Shown here piece after piece: positions 26,644 to 35,772 of a stretch of 64,000 nt of DNA. The stretch spans positions 62,001 to 126,000 of the forward strand of contig NZ_BBUY01000005.1 in the NCBI RefSeq assembly GCF_001590865.1, written 5' to 3'. Numbering within the stretch: position 1 is the first letter of the stretch; every line of letters starts with the position of its first letter. The position numbers and the translations under genes were made by a program. The notes beneath the pieces were generated by a model. It had not been told where the DNA came from and made no database searches. It saw nothing but the letters and a program-made list of their open reading frames with translations. Source of the stretch: Streptomyces sp. NBRC 110611 (GTDB lineage: Bacteria > Actinomycetota > Actinomycetes > Streptomycetales > Streptomycetaceae).

Positions 26644-27219
26644 TCACTGCTCGGCGAGCGCCCGCAGCCTGCTCAGCGCGCGGTGCTGGGCGACCCGGAC
26701 CGCGCCCGGTGACATTCCCAGCATCTGCCCGGTCTCCTCGGCTGTCAGCCCGACGGCGACCCGCAGCAGGACCAGCTCGCGCTGGTTCTCCGGCAGATTC
26801 GCCAGCAGCTTCTTGGCCCACTCGGCATCGCTGCTCAGCAGCGCCCGCTCCTCGGGCCCGAGGGAGTCGTCCGGCTGCTCGGGCATCTCGTCGGACGGCA
26901 CGGCCGTACTGCCGGGATGCCGCATCGCGGCGCGCTGCAGATCGGCGACCTTGTGGGCGGCGATGGCGAAGACGAACGCCTCGAACGGCTTGCCGGTGTC
27001 GCGGTAGCGCGGCAGCGCGCACAGCACCGCGACGCACACCTCCTGCGCCAGATCCTCGACGAAGTGCCGGGCATCACCCGGCAGCCGCGACAGGCGGGTC
27101 CGGCAGTAGCGCAGGGCCAGGGGATGCACATGGGCCAGCAGGTCGTGGGTGGCCTGCTGGTCACCCTCCACGGCGCGTGCGACGAGATCGCCGATCTCCT
27201 GTCTCCCGTCATCGCGCAT
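26644..27219 (-). CDS. ECF sigma factor, SigD-like
   Basis: A 191-residue sigma-70 protein if started at ATG 27219 ('[21 protein letters not shown]'). The frame stays open upstream and an extension beginning '[15 protein letters not shown]' (about 27342) is possible; no start has a strong ribosome site. Region 2 runs '[17 protein letters not shown]' through '[20 protein letters not shown]' and '[19 protein letters not shown]'; region 4 is '[44 protein letters not shown]'. The position between guaB and bldM/whiD matches M. tuberculosis sigD (Rv3414c) near guaB2 and whiB3, so it is probably the SigD orthologue. Confidence 0.9.
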   Translation of the reverse strand: MRDDGRQEIGDLVARAVEGDQQATHDLLAHVHPLALRYCRTRLSRLPGDARHFVEDLAQEVCVAVLCALPRYRDTGKPFEAFVFAIAAHKVADLQRAAMRHPGSTAVPSDEMPEQPDDSLGPEERALLSSDAEWAKKLLANLPENQRELVLLRVAVGLTAEETGQMLGMSPGAVRVAQHRALSRLRALAEQ

Positions 27220-27647
27220 CGCACCATGGTGCCTCGGTGCGGCGCTGTCGGTGACGCCGCCCCCGTCGTTGCGCCCCGAACCGTTACGAACCGTCGTGCC
27301 GGCACTCACGTTCCACGCCTCCCCCGTTCGGGTTGTACCCATACCGACCACAAGCCCTCGCCGGTAGCTTGTCTCCGTGCCGTACGGCACCGGGCAGGGC
27401 TTGTCCGTCATAGAGGTCTCTTCTGGCCGAGTGAGAAGCCCCGGCCTCCGCCGGGGAGGAGTCACACCTCCAAGGATGCGGCATCCCGTGAGGTTTCGGC
27501 GCCGGCGTCGACGCGGCGGGGTTACGACATGCCCTGCCCGTTCGGCGGGCGGGCGTCGTAACCCCGTTTGCACAGCAGGCCGCGGCGTTCGCACGGCAGG
27601 TCGCAACCCCGCGTGCGCAGCGGGCCGTAACCCGCTCGCGCGGCCGG
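27220..27647. other. Spacer between the sigma factor gene and bldM
   Basis: The spacer may include an N-terminal extension of the sigma factor (to about 27410). It holds the bldM terminator hairpin (27517-27566) and, between 27560 and 27647, imperfect repeats of a GTAACCCCG/CGCAACCCCGCG unit of about 35 nt. No separate gene is seen. Confidence 0.55.
27517..27566 (-). terminator. bldM terminator hairpin
   Basis: CGGGGTTACGAC and GTCGTAACCCCG are perfect 12-nt arms enclosing a further GCCC/GGGC stem. The 50-nt hairpin lies about 80 nt after the bldM stop and upstream of the sigma factor gene. Confidence 0.75.
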
Positions 27648-28259
27648 TCAGCGCACCAGTCCCCAGCGGAAGCCCAGGGCCACCGCGTGTGCCCGGTCCG
27701 AGGCGCCGAGCTTCTTGAAGAGCCGCCGGGCGTGCGTCTTGACGGTGTCCTCCGACAGGAACAGCTCACGGCCGATCTCGGCGTTCGAGCGGCCGTGACT
27801 CATGCCCTCCAGCACCTGGATCTCCCGCGCGGTGAGCGTCGGCGCGGCACCCATCTCGGCGGACCGCAGCCGGCGCGGGGCGAGCCGCCACGTCGGATCG
27901 GCGAGCGCCTGGGTCACCGTCGCCCGCAGCTCGGCGCGCGAGGCGTCCTTGTGCAGATAGCCGCGGGCGCCGGCGGCGACCGCGAGCGCGACGCCGTCGA
28001 GGTCCTCGGCCACCGTGAGCATGATGATCCGGGCGCCGGGGTCGGCGGACAGCAGCCGGCGCACGGTCTCGACACCGCCGAGACCGGGCATCCGTACGTC
28101 CATCAGAATCAGGTCCGAGCGATCGGCACCCCAGCGGCGGAGGACTTCCTCGCCGTTGGCCGCGGTCGTCACACGCTCGACGCCGGGCACGGTCGCAACC
28201 GCCCGACGGAGCGCCTCTCGGGCAAGCGGGGAGTCGTCGCAGACGAGGACGGATGTCAT
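27648..28259 (-). CDS. bldM: Developmental response regulator BldM
   Basis: A 203-residue NarL/FixJ-type regulator, the exact length of S. coelicolor BldM, starting at ATG 28259 ('[20 protein letters not shown]'). The receiver domain (1-120) has the acidic pair D8-D9, D54 in '[10 protein letters not shown]' and '[12 protein letters not shown]'. The LuxR-type helix-turn-helix is at about 140-200: '[43 protein letters not shown]'. BldM is an atypical, orphan response regulator controlling aerial growth and, with WhiI, sporulation genes. No kinase gene is adjacent. The 382-nt spacer to the divergent whiD gene holds palindromes that it could bind. Confidence 0.96.
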   Translation of the reverse strand: MTSVLVCDDSPLAREALRRAVATVPGVERVTTAANGEEVLRRWGADRSDLILMDVRMPGLGGVETVRRLLSADPGARIIMLTVAEDLDGVALAVAAGARGYLHKDASRAELRATVTQALADPTWRLAPRRLRSAEMGAAPTLTAREIQVLEGMSHGRSNAEIGRELFLSEDTVKTHARRLFKKLGASDRAHAVALGFRWGLVR

Positions 28260-28540
28260 GACCGCCCTCCGCAGCTGATGCGCGTCACCTTGAGCCTCCA
28301 GGCTGGTACGTATCGTCACCTGTGCGATTGACGGCCGCCTCGGACACCTGCCCGAGGGCTACCTCTGCCAACCGCCTCCGCACACTCAACGACGGTCACT
28401 CGAAAGAGTTACGGCTTCGCTGACCGTATTCAGCACGCTCCGTGAGGAGCCGGATACGCAGGCGACTGGCGGACCAACCGGCATCCGCGCGTGCACCCTA
28501 TGCCCTATTTGGCTCCCTTTCTTCCATTTTCGCGGTAACT

Positions 28541-28592
28541 ATGACTAGATTCGCAATGAGTCATATTTACATCTACTTCGATAGTAGATGTA
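28541..28592. promoter_or_regulatory. Two palindromes in the whiD promoter region
   Basis: TATGACT (28540-28546) and AGTCATA (28559-28565) form one inverted repeat; TACATCTAC (28568-28576) and GTAGATGTA (28584-28592) form a perfect 9-bp inverted repeat with a 7-nt spacer. Both lie in the most AT-rich part of the bldM-whiD spacer, 50-100 nt before the WhiD start, and are good candidate sites for BldM, WhiI or another developmental regulator. Confidence 0.55.
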
Positions 28593-28641
28593 CGGTCGTG
28601 AGCACCGAGCCCGAATCAGCATCGCGTCGAGGGGACAAGCA

Positions 28642-28977
28642 ATGGCAGATTTCTCCCGCCTCCCGGGCCCGAACGCAGACCTCTGGGACTGGCAGCTGCT
28701 GGCCGCCTGCCGCGGCGTGGACAGCTCGCTCTTCTTCCACCCCGAGGGCGAGCGTGGAGCGGCCCGCAGCGCGCGTGAGCAATCGGCTAAGGAGGTGTGT
28801 ATGCGCTGCCCCGTACGGGCCGAGTGTGCGGCGCACGCACTGGCCGTCCGCGAGCCCTACGGGGTCTGGGGCGGCCTGACCGAGGACGAGCGCGAGGAGC
28901 TGATGGGCCGGGCCCGCCACCGGCTGATCCCCGCCACCTCCGCCGCCTCCGGCGACCCGGGCGTCGCCGGCCCCTGA
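28642..28977 (+). CDS. whiD: WhiB-family iron-sulfur regulator WhiD
   Basis: A 111-residue WhiB-like protein starting at ATG 28642 after GAGGGGA. Four cysteines bind a [4Fe-4S] cluster: C23 ('LLAACRGVD'), C53 and C56 ('KEVCMRCPVRAEC') and C62. The G[V/I]WGG turn is at about 74-78 ('YGVWGGLTEDEREELMGRARHR'), followed by a basic tail. Positions match S. coelicolor WhiD, required for late sporulation septation, and the gene sits beside bldM as there. WhiB-like proteins bind sigma HrdB region 4 and act at promoters. Its own promoter region contains two palindromes. Confidence 0.96.
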   Translation: MADFSRLPGPNADLWDWQLLAACRGVDSSLFFHPEGERGAARSAREQSAKEVCMRCPVRAECAAHALAVREPYGVWGGLTEDEREELMGRARHRLIPATSAASGDPGVAGP

Positions 28978-29082
28978 GAGCGGTCTGGAGACCCCCTCGG
29001 GAAGAAACGTTCCTTCGCACGAGCGGGCAGCCGGGAACGGCAGGTGTGTCACCTCCGCCGACCGCCCCGTACCACCAATGGC

Positions 29083-30024
29083 CTAACGGCCCTCACCGAC
29101 GGCCGTACGCGCGCGCCGGCCCGCCGCGTTCACCAGCTGGTCGAGCGTCGCCTCGACAGCGGGCACATGCGCCAGATCCGGCAGCGTCAGCGCGACGATC
29201 TCCCGCTGTACGGCAGGTTCCAGCCGCACCGCCGTGGCCCTCTTCGGACGCACCGACTCCAGCGTCAGCTCGGGCAGCGCGGCCACCCCCAGCCCCGCGC
29301 CGACCAGTCCGATCACCGCCGGGTAGTCATCGGTCGCGAAGTCGATACGCGGGGTGAAGCCCGCACTCTCACAGACCTCCACGAGGTGCCTGCGGCACCG
29401 GGGGCACCCGGCGATCCACGGCTCGTCCGCCAGCTCCGCGAACCGCACGGTCTCCGCCTTCGCCAGCCGGTGGCCGTCCGGCACCAGGCCGATCAGCCGG
29501 TCCGCCAGAATCGGCCGCGCCACCAGGTCGTCCCACTCCGCGCAGGCCGCCGGGTCCGCACCGCGCACCTCCGGGTAGCGGAAGGCCAGCGCGATCTCGC
29601 AGTCACCGTTGCGCAGCATCTCGATCGAGCGCGGCGGCTCGGCCTCGACCAGCGAGACCCGGGTACCCGGGTGCGCGGCCCGCATCCTGGCCAGGGCGGT
29701 CGGCACCAGCGTCGAACTGCCCGACGGGAACGACACCAGCCGCACCCGCCCCGCCCGCAGGCCGGCGATGGCCGCGACCTCCTCCTCCGCCGCGGTGAGC
29801 CCGGCCAGGATGCCGACGGCATGCCGTACGAGCGCCTCGCCGGCCTGCGTCAGCCGCATCTCACGGCCGGCCCGGACCAGCAGCGGAGTGCCGGCGGACT
29901 GCTCCAGGGCCTTCATCTGCTGGCTGATGGCGGGCTGGGTGCAGCCCAGCTCGCGCGCCGCACCGGAGAACGAACCGGTCTGCGCGACGGCGCGCAGCAC
30001 ACGGAGATGACGGGCCTCGATCAT
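29083..30024 (-). CDS. LysR-family transcriptional regulator
   Basis: A 313-residue regulator with the N-terminal helix-turn-helix 'MIEARHLRVLRAVAQTGSFSGAARELGCTQPAISQQMKALEQ' and a periplasmic-binding-like effector domain from about 90 ('GRVRLVSFPSGSSTLVPTALARM'). The ATG at 30024 is the natural start. It is divergent from the MOSC protein gene at 30248, with 223 nt between; that spacer has three imperfect 16-nt repeats (30126-30174) that might be binding sites. The gene converges with whiD but is separated by about 100 nt. Target genes unknown. Confidence 0.92.
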   Translation of the reverse strand: MIEARHLRVLRAVAQTGSFSGAARELGCTQPAISQQMKALEQSAGTPLLVRAGREMRLTQAGEALVRHAVGILAGLTAAEEEVAAIAGLRAGRVRLVSFPSGSSTLVPTALARMRAAHPGTRVSLVEAEPPRSIEMLRNGDCEIALAFRYPEVRGADPAACAEWDDLVARPILADRLIGLVPDGHRLAKAETVRFAELADEPWIAGCPRCRRHLVEVCESAGFTPRIDFATDDYPAVIGLVGAGLGVAALPELTLESVRPKRATAVRLEPAVQREIVALTLPDLAHVPAVEATLDQLVNAAGRRARTAVGEGR

Positions 30025-30247
30025 GGTTCAAGTATAAGCGGGGCTTGGATAGATCACGAAAATCCGCTCTGTCGCTTTGGGGTGGGACGGCGGGACGGGT
30101 CACGTGGAACAGGTGGAGAAGGGGGTTGTGCGGAGCCGGGGGTGTGCGAAGCCGGGGATTGCGCGGAACAGGGGTTGCTCTGATGCCCGTCGTTCGGCTG
30201 GGGTGGGTGGGTGCGGGCGGGTCCGGACCATGACAAGGGAGCGAAGG

Positions 30248-30949
30248 ATGGACGACACGACGTCCACGGAGGCCATCGACGCCATGAAGGTGCTGACCGT
30301 GAACCTCGGGAAGGCCACACCGTCCGAGCACACGGCCGCCGAGGGCGGCACCGGCATCGACAAGCGGCCCGTGACGGGCCCGGTGGCGGTCGCCGCACCC
30401 GGCCCCGAGGGCGTCGGCGGCAGCGGACTGGCCGGTGACACGGTGGCCGATCTGCGCCATCACGGCGGCGACGACCAGGCCGTGTACGCCTACGCCCGCG
30501 AGGACCTGGACGACTGGGAGCAGGCGCTCGGCCGGACGCTGCCCAACGGGTGCTTCGGCGAGAACCTCACCACCTCCGGCGTGGACATCACCACCGCCCG
30601 GATCGGCGACCGCTGGCGGGTCGGCCCGCGGCTGCTGCTCGAAGTGAGCTGTCCGCGCATCCCCTGCCGCACGTTCCAGGGGTGGCTCGGCGAGCACGGC
30701 TGGGTCCGGCGGTTCACCGAGGCCGGGGTGCCCGGCGCGTACCTGCGGGTGATCGAGCCGGGCGAGATCCGCGGTGGGGACACCGTGGAGCGGGTGTACC
30801 GCCCGGATCACGAGGTGACGGTCGGGCTGATGTTCCAGGCCCTGACGACCCGCCGGGAGCTGCTGCCCCGGCTGCTGGAGGCGGGCGAGGCGCTGGCCGG
30901 GGCGGGGCGCCGGGCAGCGCTGAAGTACCTTGAGAAGAACGCCGGTTGA
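30248..30949 (+). CDS. MOSC domain protein
   Basis: A 233-residue protein; I choose ATG 30248 because GGGAGCGAAGG lies just before it, though translation could begin at the later Met of 'MKVLTVNLGKA'. The domain (about 13-200) shows 'VADLRHHGGDDQAVYAYA', 'GCFGENLTTSGVDI', 'VGPRLLLEVSCPRIPCRTF', matching YiiM-like MOSC proteins, which transfer or reduce via a molybdenum cofactor-bound sulfur site with a conserved Cys. YiiM-type enzymes reduce N-hydroxylated bases. It is divergent from the LysR gene, suggesting control by that regulator. The SDR gene follows after 154 nt of repeat-rich spacer. Confidence 0.85.
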   Translation: MDDTTSTEAIDAMKVLTVNLGKATPSEHTAAEGGTGIDKRPVTGPVAVAAPGPEGVGGSGLAGDTVADLRHHGGDDQAVYAYAREDLDDWEQALGRTLPNGCFGENLTTSGVDITTARIGDRWRVGPRLLLEVSCPRIPCRTFQGWLGEHGWVRRFTEAGVPGAYLRVIEPGEIRGGDTVERVYRPDHEVTVGLMFQALTTRRELLPRLLEAGEALAGAGRRAALKYLEKNAG

Positions 30950-30960
30950 GCGGAGGCCGA

Positions 30961-31002
30961 GCGCGGCGGACGCGCGGCGGATGCGCGGCGGACGCGGCGG
31001 AT
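30961..31002. repeat. 11-nt tandem repeat (GCGCGGCGGAY)
   Basis: Three full units and one shortened unit, differing at the last base, lie just after the MOSC gene. Confidence 0.7.
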
Positions 31003-31064
31003 GCACGGCGAAGCCCGGCAGGCCGCCGCCCGGTCCCGGCAGGCGGCACCCGTCCGCGCCCGGG

Positions 31065-31104
31065 CGGATAGCGTGCCCGTAGGGCGCCGGATAGCGTGCC
31101 CGTA
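31065..31104 (+). promoter_or_regulatory. Duplicated leaderless-type promoter element
   Basis: CGGATAGCGTGCCCGTA occurs at 31065-31081 and 31088-31104. In the second copy the TAGCGT -10 box lies 6 nt before the ATG of the SDR gene at 31104, the spacing expected for a leaderless transcript. Confidence 0.5.
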
Positions 31105-31877
31105 TGACGACTGCATTGATCACGGGTGCGACGGCGGGCATCGGGGCGGCGTTCGCCCGGCGGCTGGCGAGCGACGGCCACAACGTGGTGCTGGTGGCAC
31201 GCGACGAGAAGCGACTGCGCGAGCAGGCAACCGAATTGCACGACCGGCACGCCATCGAGGCGGAGGTGCTGCGCGCCGATCTGTCGACGGAGGACGGTAT
31301 CGCGGCGCTCGAAGCACGGCTCTCGGACACCAGGCGTCCGGTCGACCTGCTGGTGAACAACGCCGGCTTCGGCAACAAGGGCGAATACCTGGAGGTCCCG
31401 ATGGCCGATGAGCTGGCGATGCTCAAGGTCCACTGCGAGGCGGTGCTGCGGCTCACCACCGCCGCGGTGCGCGGGATGCGGGAGCGGCGGCGCGGTGCGG
31501 TGGTCAATGTGGCATCGGTGGCGGCGTTCCTCCCACGCGGCACCTACGGCGCGAGCAAGGCATGGGTCGTGCAGTTCACCCAGGGCGCCGCGCGCGACCT
31601 GGCGGGCAGCGGGGTACGGCTGATGGCGCTGTGCCCCGGCTTCGTACGGACCGAGTTCCACCAGCGGGCCGGGATGGGCACGGACAACATCCCCGGCTGG
31701 ATGTGGCTGGACGCGGACAAGCTGGTGGACGCGGCGATGAAGGACCTGGTGCGCGGGAAGTCGGTGTCCATCCCCGACCCGCGCTACAAGGCCCTGATGG
31801 GCGCGGTGAAGCTGACGCCGCGGGGGGTGCTGGGCGGACTTTCGTCCCGGACGGGGCGGAAGTACGGGCCGCGGTAG
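31104..31877 (+). CDS. Short-chain dehydrogenase/reductase
   Basis: A 257-residue classical SDR beginning 'MTTALITGATAGIGAAFARRLA'. The NNAG motif is 'LVNNAGFGNKG', the Ser and YxxxK are in 'NVASVAAFLPRGTYGASKAW', and 'ALCPGFVRTEFHQR' is the usual PG loop. The first codon lies directly 6 nt after a TAGCGT box, so the mRNA may be leaderless. Substrate is unknown; similar proteins reduce ketones or polyols. The dispersed repeat copy 1 starts about 100 nt downstream. Confidence 0.92.
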   Translation: MTTALITGATAGIGAAFARRLASDGHNVVLVARDEKRLREQATELHDRHAIEAEVLRADLSTEDGIAALEARLSDTRRPVDLLVNNAGFGNKGEYLEVPMADELAMLKVHCEAVLRLTTAAVRGMRERRRGAVVNVASVAAFLPRGTYGASKAWVVQFTQGAARDLAGSGVRLMALCPGFVRTEFHQRAGMGTDNIPGWMWLDADKLVDAAMKDLVRGKSVSIPDPRYKALMGAVKLTPRGVLGGLSSRTGRKYGPR

Positions 31878-31973
31878 TCCATCCGCCGCACTCCTGCGGC
31901 CCCCTCCTGCCGCAACGGCGAGCGGCCGCGACGGCGAGGGTCCGGCAGCATGGTTGACGACAGAAGCGAGAGG

Positions 31974-32106
31974 TCCACCCACCCCCACGGGAGGGGGCGG
32001 ACCGCAGGACGCCAGTCCGGAGGGCCGCACCCGTGACGTACAGCCCCGCGCAGCGGCAACAGCCCGCCGCCAGGCGCCACGGCGGGAAAGCCGACAACGT
32101 GGGAGG
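31974..32106 (+). repeat. Dispersed intergenic repeat, copy 1
   Basis: This 133-nt block matches 37401-37532 at well over 90 percent, including CACGGGAGGGGGCG, GACCGCAGGAC-type, GACGTACAGCCCCGCGCAGCGG and CAGGCGCCACGGCGGGAAAG segments. A diverged inverted copy is at 37221-37323. Past the block, a 31-nt duplication follows (32093-32123 and 32142-32172). It lies immediately upstream of the hydroxyacid dehydrogenase gene. Confidence 0.85.
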
Positions 32107-32191
32107 TCAGCCAAGCGCAGCGGAAGGCACGGCGCCGCAGACGACAACGCGGGAAGGGAGCCAAGCGCAGCGACCCGGTCTGCTCCTGGCG

Positions 32192-33181
32192 ATGGCCGCC
32201 GATACCGCCGAGCGCCTGTTCGATGACCGGCACCGGGCCCGGCTCGGGGCGCTGGCGCGTACCGATCCGTACCTCGTCGCGGACGAGCTGGCCGAGCCCG
32301 CGCCCGCGGTCGCCGACGCGCTGGCCCGGGCCGAGATCCTCCTCACCGGATGGGGCGCCCCGGCCCTGACCGGCCGGGTGCTCGCCGCCGCGCCGCGGCT
32401 CCGTGCGGTCGTCCACGCCGCCGGCTCCGTCAAGCACCACCTCACCGAGGCCTGCTGGGAGCGCGGGATCGCCGTCGCGTCGGCCGCGGACGCCAATGCG
32501 CTCCCGGTCGCCGAGTACACCCTGGCGGCGATCCTGCTGGCCAACAAGCGGGTGCTGCACTCCGCGCACCGCTACCGCGAGCTGCGCGGGCGGCCCCATG
32601 ACTGGCACGCCGAGCTGGGCCGGGCCGGCAACTACCGCCGTACGGTCGGGGTCATCGGCGCGTCCCGGACCGGCCGGCGCGTGATCGCGTTGCTGCGCCC
32701 GTTCGACCTGCGAGTGCTGCTGTACGACCCGTACGTGGACGCCGCCGAGGCCGGCCGGCTGGGGGTCCGGGCGGTGGCCCTCGATGAGCTGTGCGCGGCG
32801 AGCGACATCGTCACGGTGCACGCGCCGCAGCTGCCCGCCACCCGCCATCTGCTCGGGGCCCGCGAACTGGCCCTGATGCCGGACGGTGCCACGCTGGTCA
32901 ACACCGCCCGCGGCTCGCTCGTCGACGGGACGGCGCTGCTGGCGGAGCTGCGAACCGGCCGTCTCCATGCCGTCCTCGACGTCACCGAGCCCGAACTCCC
33001 ACCGCCCGGCTCGCCGTTGTACGACCTGCCGAACGTTCTGCTCACCCCGCACATCGCGGGGTCGATGGGCGGCGAGCTGCACCGGCTGGCCGATGCGGCG
33101 CTGGACGAGGTCGAGCGCTATGTGAACGGGGTGCCGTTCGCCGGTCCCGTACGGGCAGCCGACCTCGGCCACTCGGCCTGA
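32192..33181 (+). CDS. D-isomer-specific 2-hydroxyacid dehydrogenase
   Basis: A 329-residue NAD-dependent dehydrogenase if begun at ATG 32192 ('MAADTAERLFDDRHRARL'). Domain features: 'VGVIGASRTGRRVIALLRPF' (Rossmann), 'LVNTARGSLVDGTALL' (Arg), 'AVLDVTEPE' (Glu) and 'LTPHIAGSMGGE' (His), the complete catalytic triad. The frame stays open upstream through the end of dispersed repeat copy 1; a GTG at 32033 inside the repeat would give a 382-residue form, and the residues 'RPGLLLAM' just before 32192 look native, so the true start may be slightly earlier. The 3' end is tandemly duplicated (33159-33215). Confidence 0.88.
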   Translation: MAADTAERLFDDRHRARLGALARTDPYLVADELAEPAPAVADALARAEILLTGWGAPALTGRVLAAAPRLRAVVHAAGSVKHHLTEACWERGIAVASAADANALPVAEYTLAAILLANKRVLHSAHRYRELRGRPHDWHAELGRAGNYRRTVGVIGASRTGRRVIALLRPFDLRVLLYDPYVDAAEAGRLGVRAVALDELCAASDIVTVHAPQLPATRHLLGARELALMPDGATLVNTARGSLVDGTALLAELRTGRLHAVLDVTEPELPPPGSPLYDLPNVLLTPHIAGSMGGELHRLADAALDEVERYVNGVPFAGPVRAADLGHSA

Positions 33182-33215
33182 CACTGGCCGATCTCGGTCA
33201 CTCGGCCTGACACTG
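33159..33215. repeat. Tandem duplication of the hydroxyacid dehydrogenase gene end
   Basis: Units at 33159-33186 and 33188-33215 differ at 2 of 28 bases; both contain the codons for 'DLGHSA' and the TGA stop. Only the first copy is translated. Confidence 0.85.
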
Positions 33216-33244
33216 CCGGGCGGTCCGCCCCGGAGAACGGGCGA

Positions 33245-33276
33245 GGCCCGGCCCCCTCGGGAAAGGGGACCGGGCC
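33245..33276. terminator. Bidirectional terminator before groEL 3' end
   Basis: GGCCCGG and CCGGGCC arms with inner CCCC/GGGG pairing form a strong hairpin between the convergent hydroxyacid dehydrogenase and groEL genes. Confidence 0.75.
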
Positions 33277-33293
33277 GTCGTACGCGGGAGGCG

Positions 33294-34937
<1,644 letters not shown>

Positions 34938-34984
34938 TCATTGCGATCCTCGGCACGCAGTGGGGACCGCGGTGTCAAACGGAA

Positions 34985-35031
34985 CTGCGCCCCTGCCCCG
35001 GGTTGTTCAGACTCGGGAACCAGGGGCGCAG
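34985..35031 (-). terminator. Hairpin between groES and groEL
   Basis: CTGCGCCCCTG (34985-34995) and CAGGGGCGCAG (35021-35031) form a perfect 11-bp stem with an inner CCCG/CGGG pairing. It may attenuate or process the groES-groEL mRNA. Confidence 0.65.
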
Positions 35032-35052
35032 ATCACGGCAAAACTGGGTGAC

Positions 35053-35361
35053 TTACTTCTCGATGACCGCGAGCACGTCGCGGGCCGAGAGGACGAGGTA
35101 CTCGTCGCCGTTGTACTTCACCTCGGTGCCGCCGTACTTGCTGTAGAGCACGACGTCGCCGACCTTCACGTCGAGCGGAAGGCGCTCGCCGTTCTCGAAG
35201 CGGCCCGGGCCCACGGCGAGGACGGCGCCCTCCTGGGGCTTCTCCTTCGCGGTGTCCGGGATGACCAGGCCCGAGGCCGTGGTCTGCTCGGCGTCGAGCG
35301 GCTGGACCACGATGCGGTCCTCGAGCGGCTTGATGGCAACCTTGGAGCTGGTGGTCGTCAC
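35053..35361 (-). CDS. groES: Co-chaperonin GroES
   Basis: A 102-residue GroES beginning '[45 protein letters not shown]', with the mobile loop at about 20-35, 'VLAVGPGR', and the roof/C-terminal '[38 protein letters not shown]'. It caps the GroEL ring as a heptamer. The start at ATG 35361 follows GGGGGAGG. Two CIRCE operators 100-175 nt upstream show HrcA-type heat control. It is the first gene of the groES-groEL operon. Confidence 0.97.
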   Translation of the reverse strand: MTTTSSKVAIKPLEDRIVVQPLDAEQTTASGLVIPDTAKEKPQEGAVLAVGPGRFENGERLPLDVKVGDVVLYSKYGGTEVKYNGDEYLVLSARDVLAVIEK

Positions 35362-35462
35362 GATCCGACCTCCCCCTTCGGAGATCTCACGGGGTTAACT
35401 GTCTGAGGTGGCGACCAGGAGGATCCGTCGTCGCGGGTGCCGGACCTGCCCGTCGCTGTGTT

Positions 35463-35489
35463 CTGGCACTCCCCCAGGGAGAGTGCCAA
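35463..35489. promoter_or_regulatory. CIRCE operator 1 (groES)
   Basis: CTGGCACTC, nine bases, GAGTGCCAA: the HrcA-binding inverted repeat (consensus TTAGCACTC-N9-GAGTGCTAA) with one or two changes per arm, upstream of groES. Confidence 0.85.
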
Positions 35490-35508
35490 CGCTGAGACTA
35501 TGACGCGG

Positions 35509-35535
35509 TTAGCACTCGGTCAAGCGGAGTGCCAG
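35509..35535. promoter_or_regulatory. CIRCE operator 2 (groES)
   Basis: TTAGCACTC, nine bases, GAGTGCCAG: left arm matches consensus exactly. Centre-to-centre distance to operator 1 is 46 bp. Confidence 0.88.
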
Positions 35536-35772
35536 CGCGGCGAGGAGCGGTTCCGGTGACGCGGGTTGACCCGGCGATCCACCGGACGGCCATCCGGGAC
35601 GGGTTCGTGCCAAATCGGACACATCTTCGCGTTTCCTCGCAACCACGCCACCCCCTGCCCTCGTCTACCTCCCCGACCACCGGGCCGACGAACCGGGTCC
35701 GGGCATGTCACATAGGCGTGGGAACCAGTCCGGACCGGCCCGTGCATTGACCATCGATGCGGAGGTAACCGC

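Noticed and set aside
31974..32106. The dispersed repeat as part of a gene on either strand
   Set aside because: The frames through it occur identically in the second intergenic copy, so they follow from the repeat and not from a protein.
35362..35772. Possible small gene between groES and the SEDS gene
   Set aside because: Frames there are short and overlap the CIRCE operators; the region is better explained as a control region.
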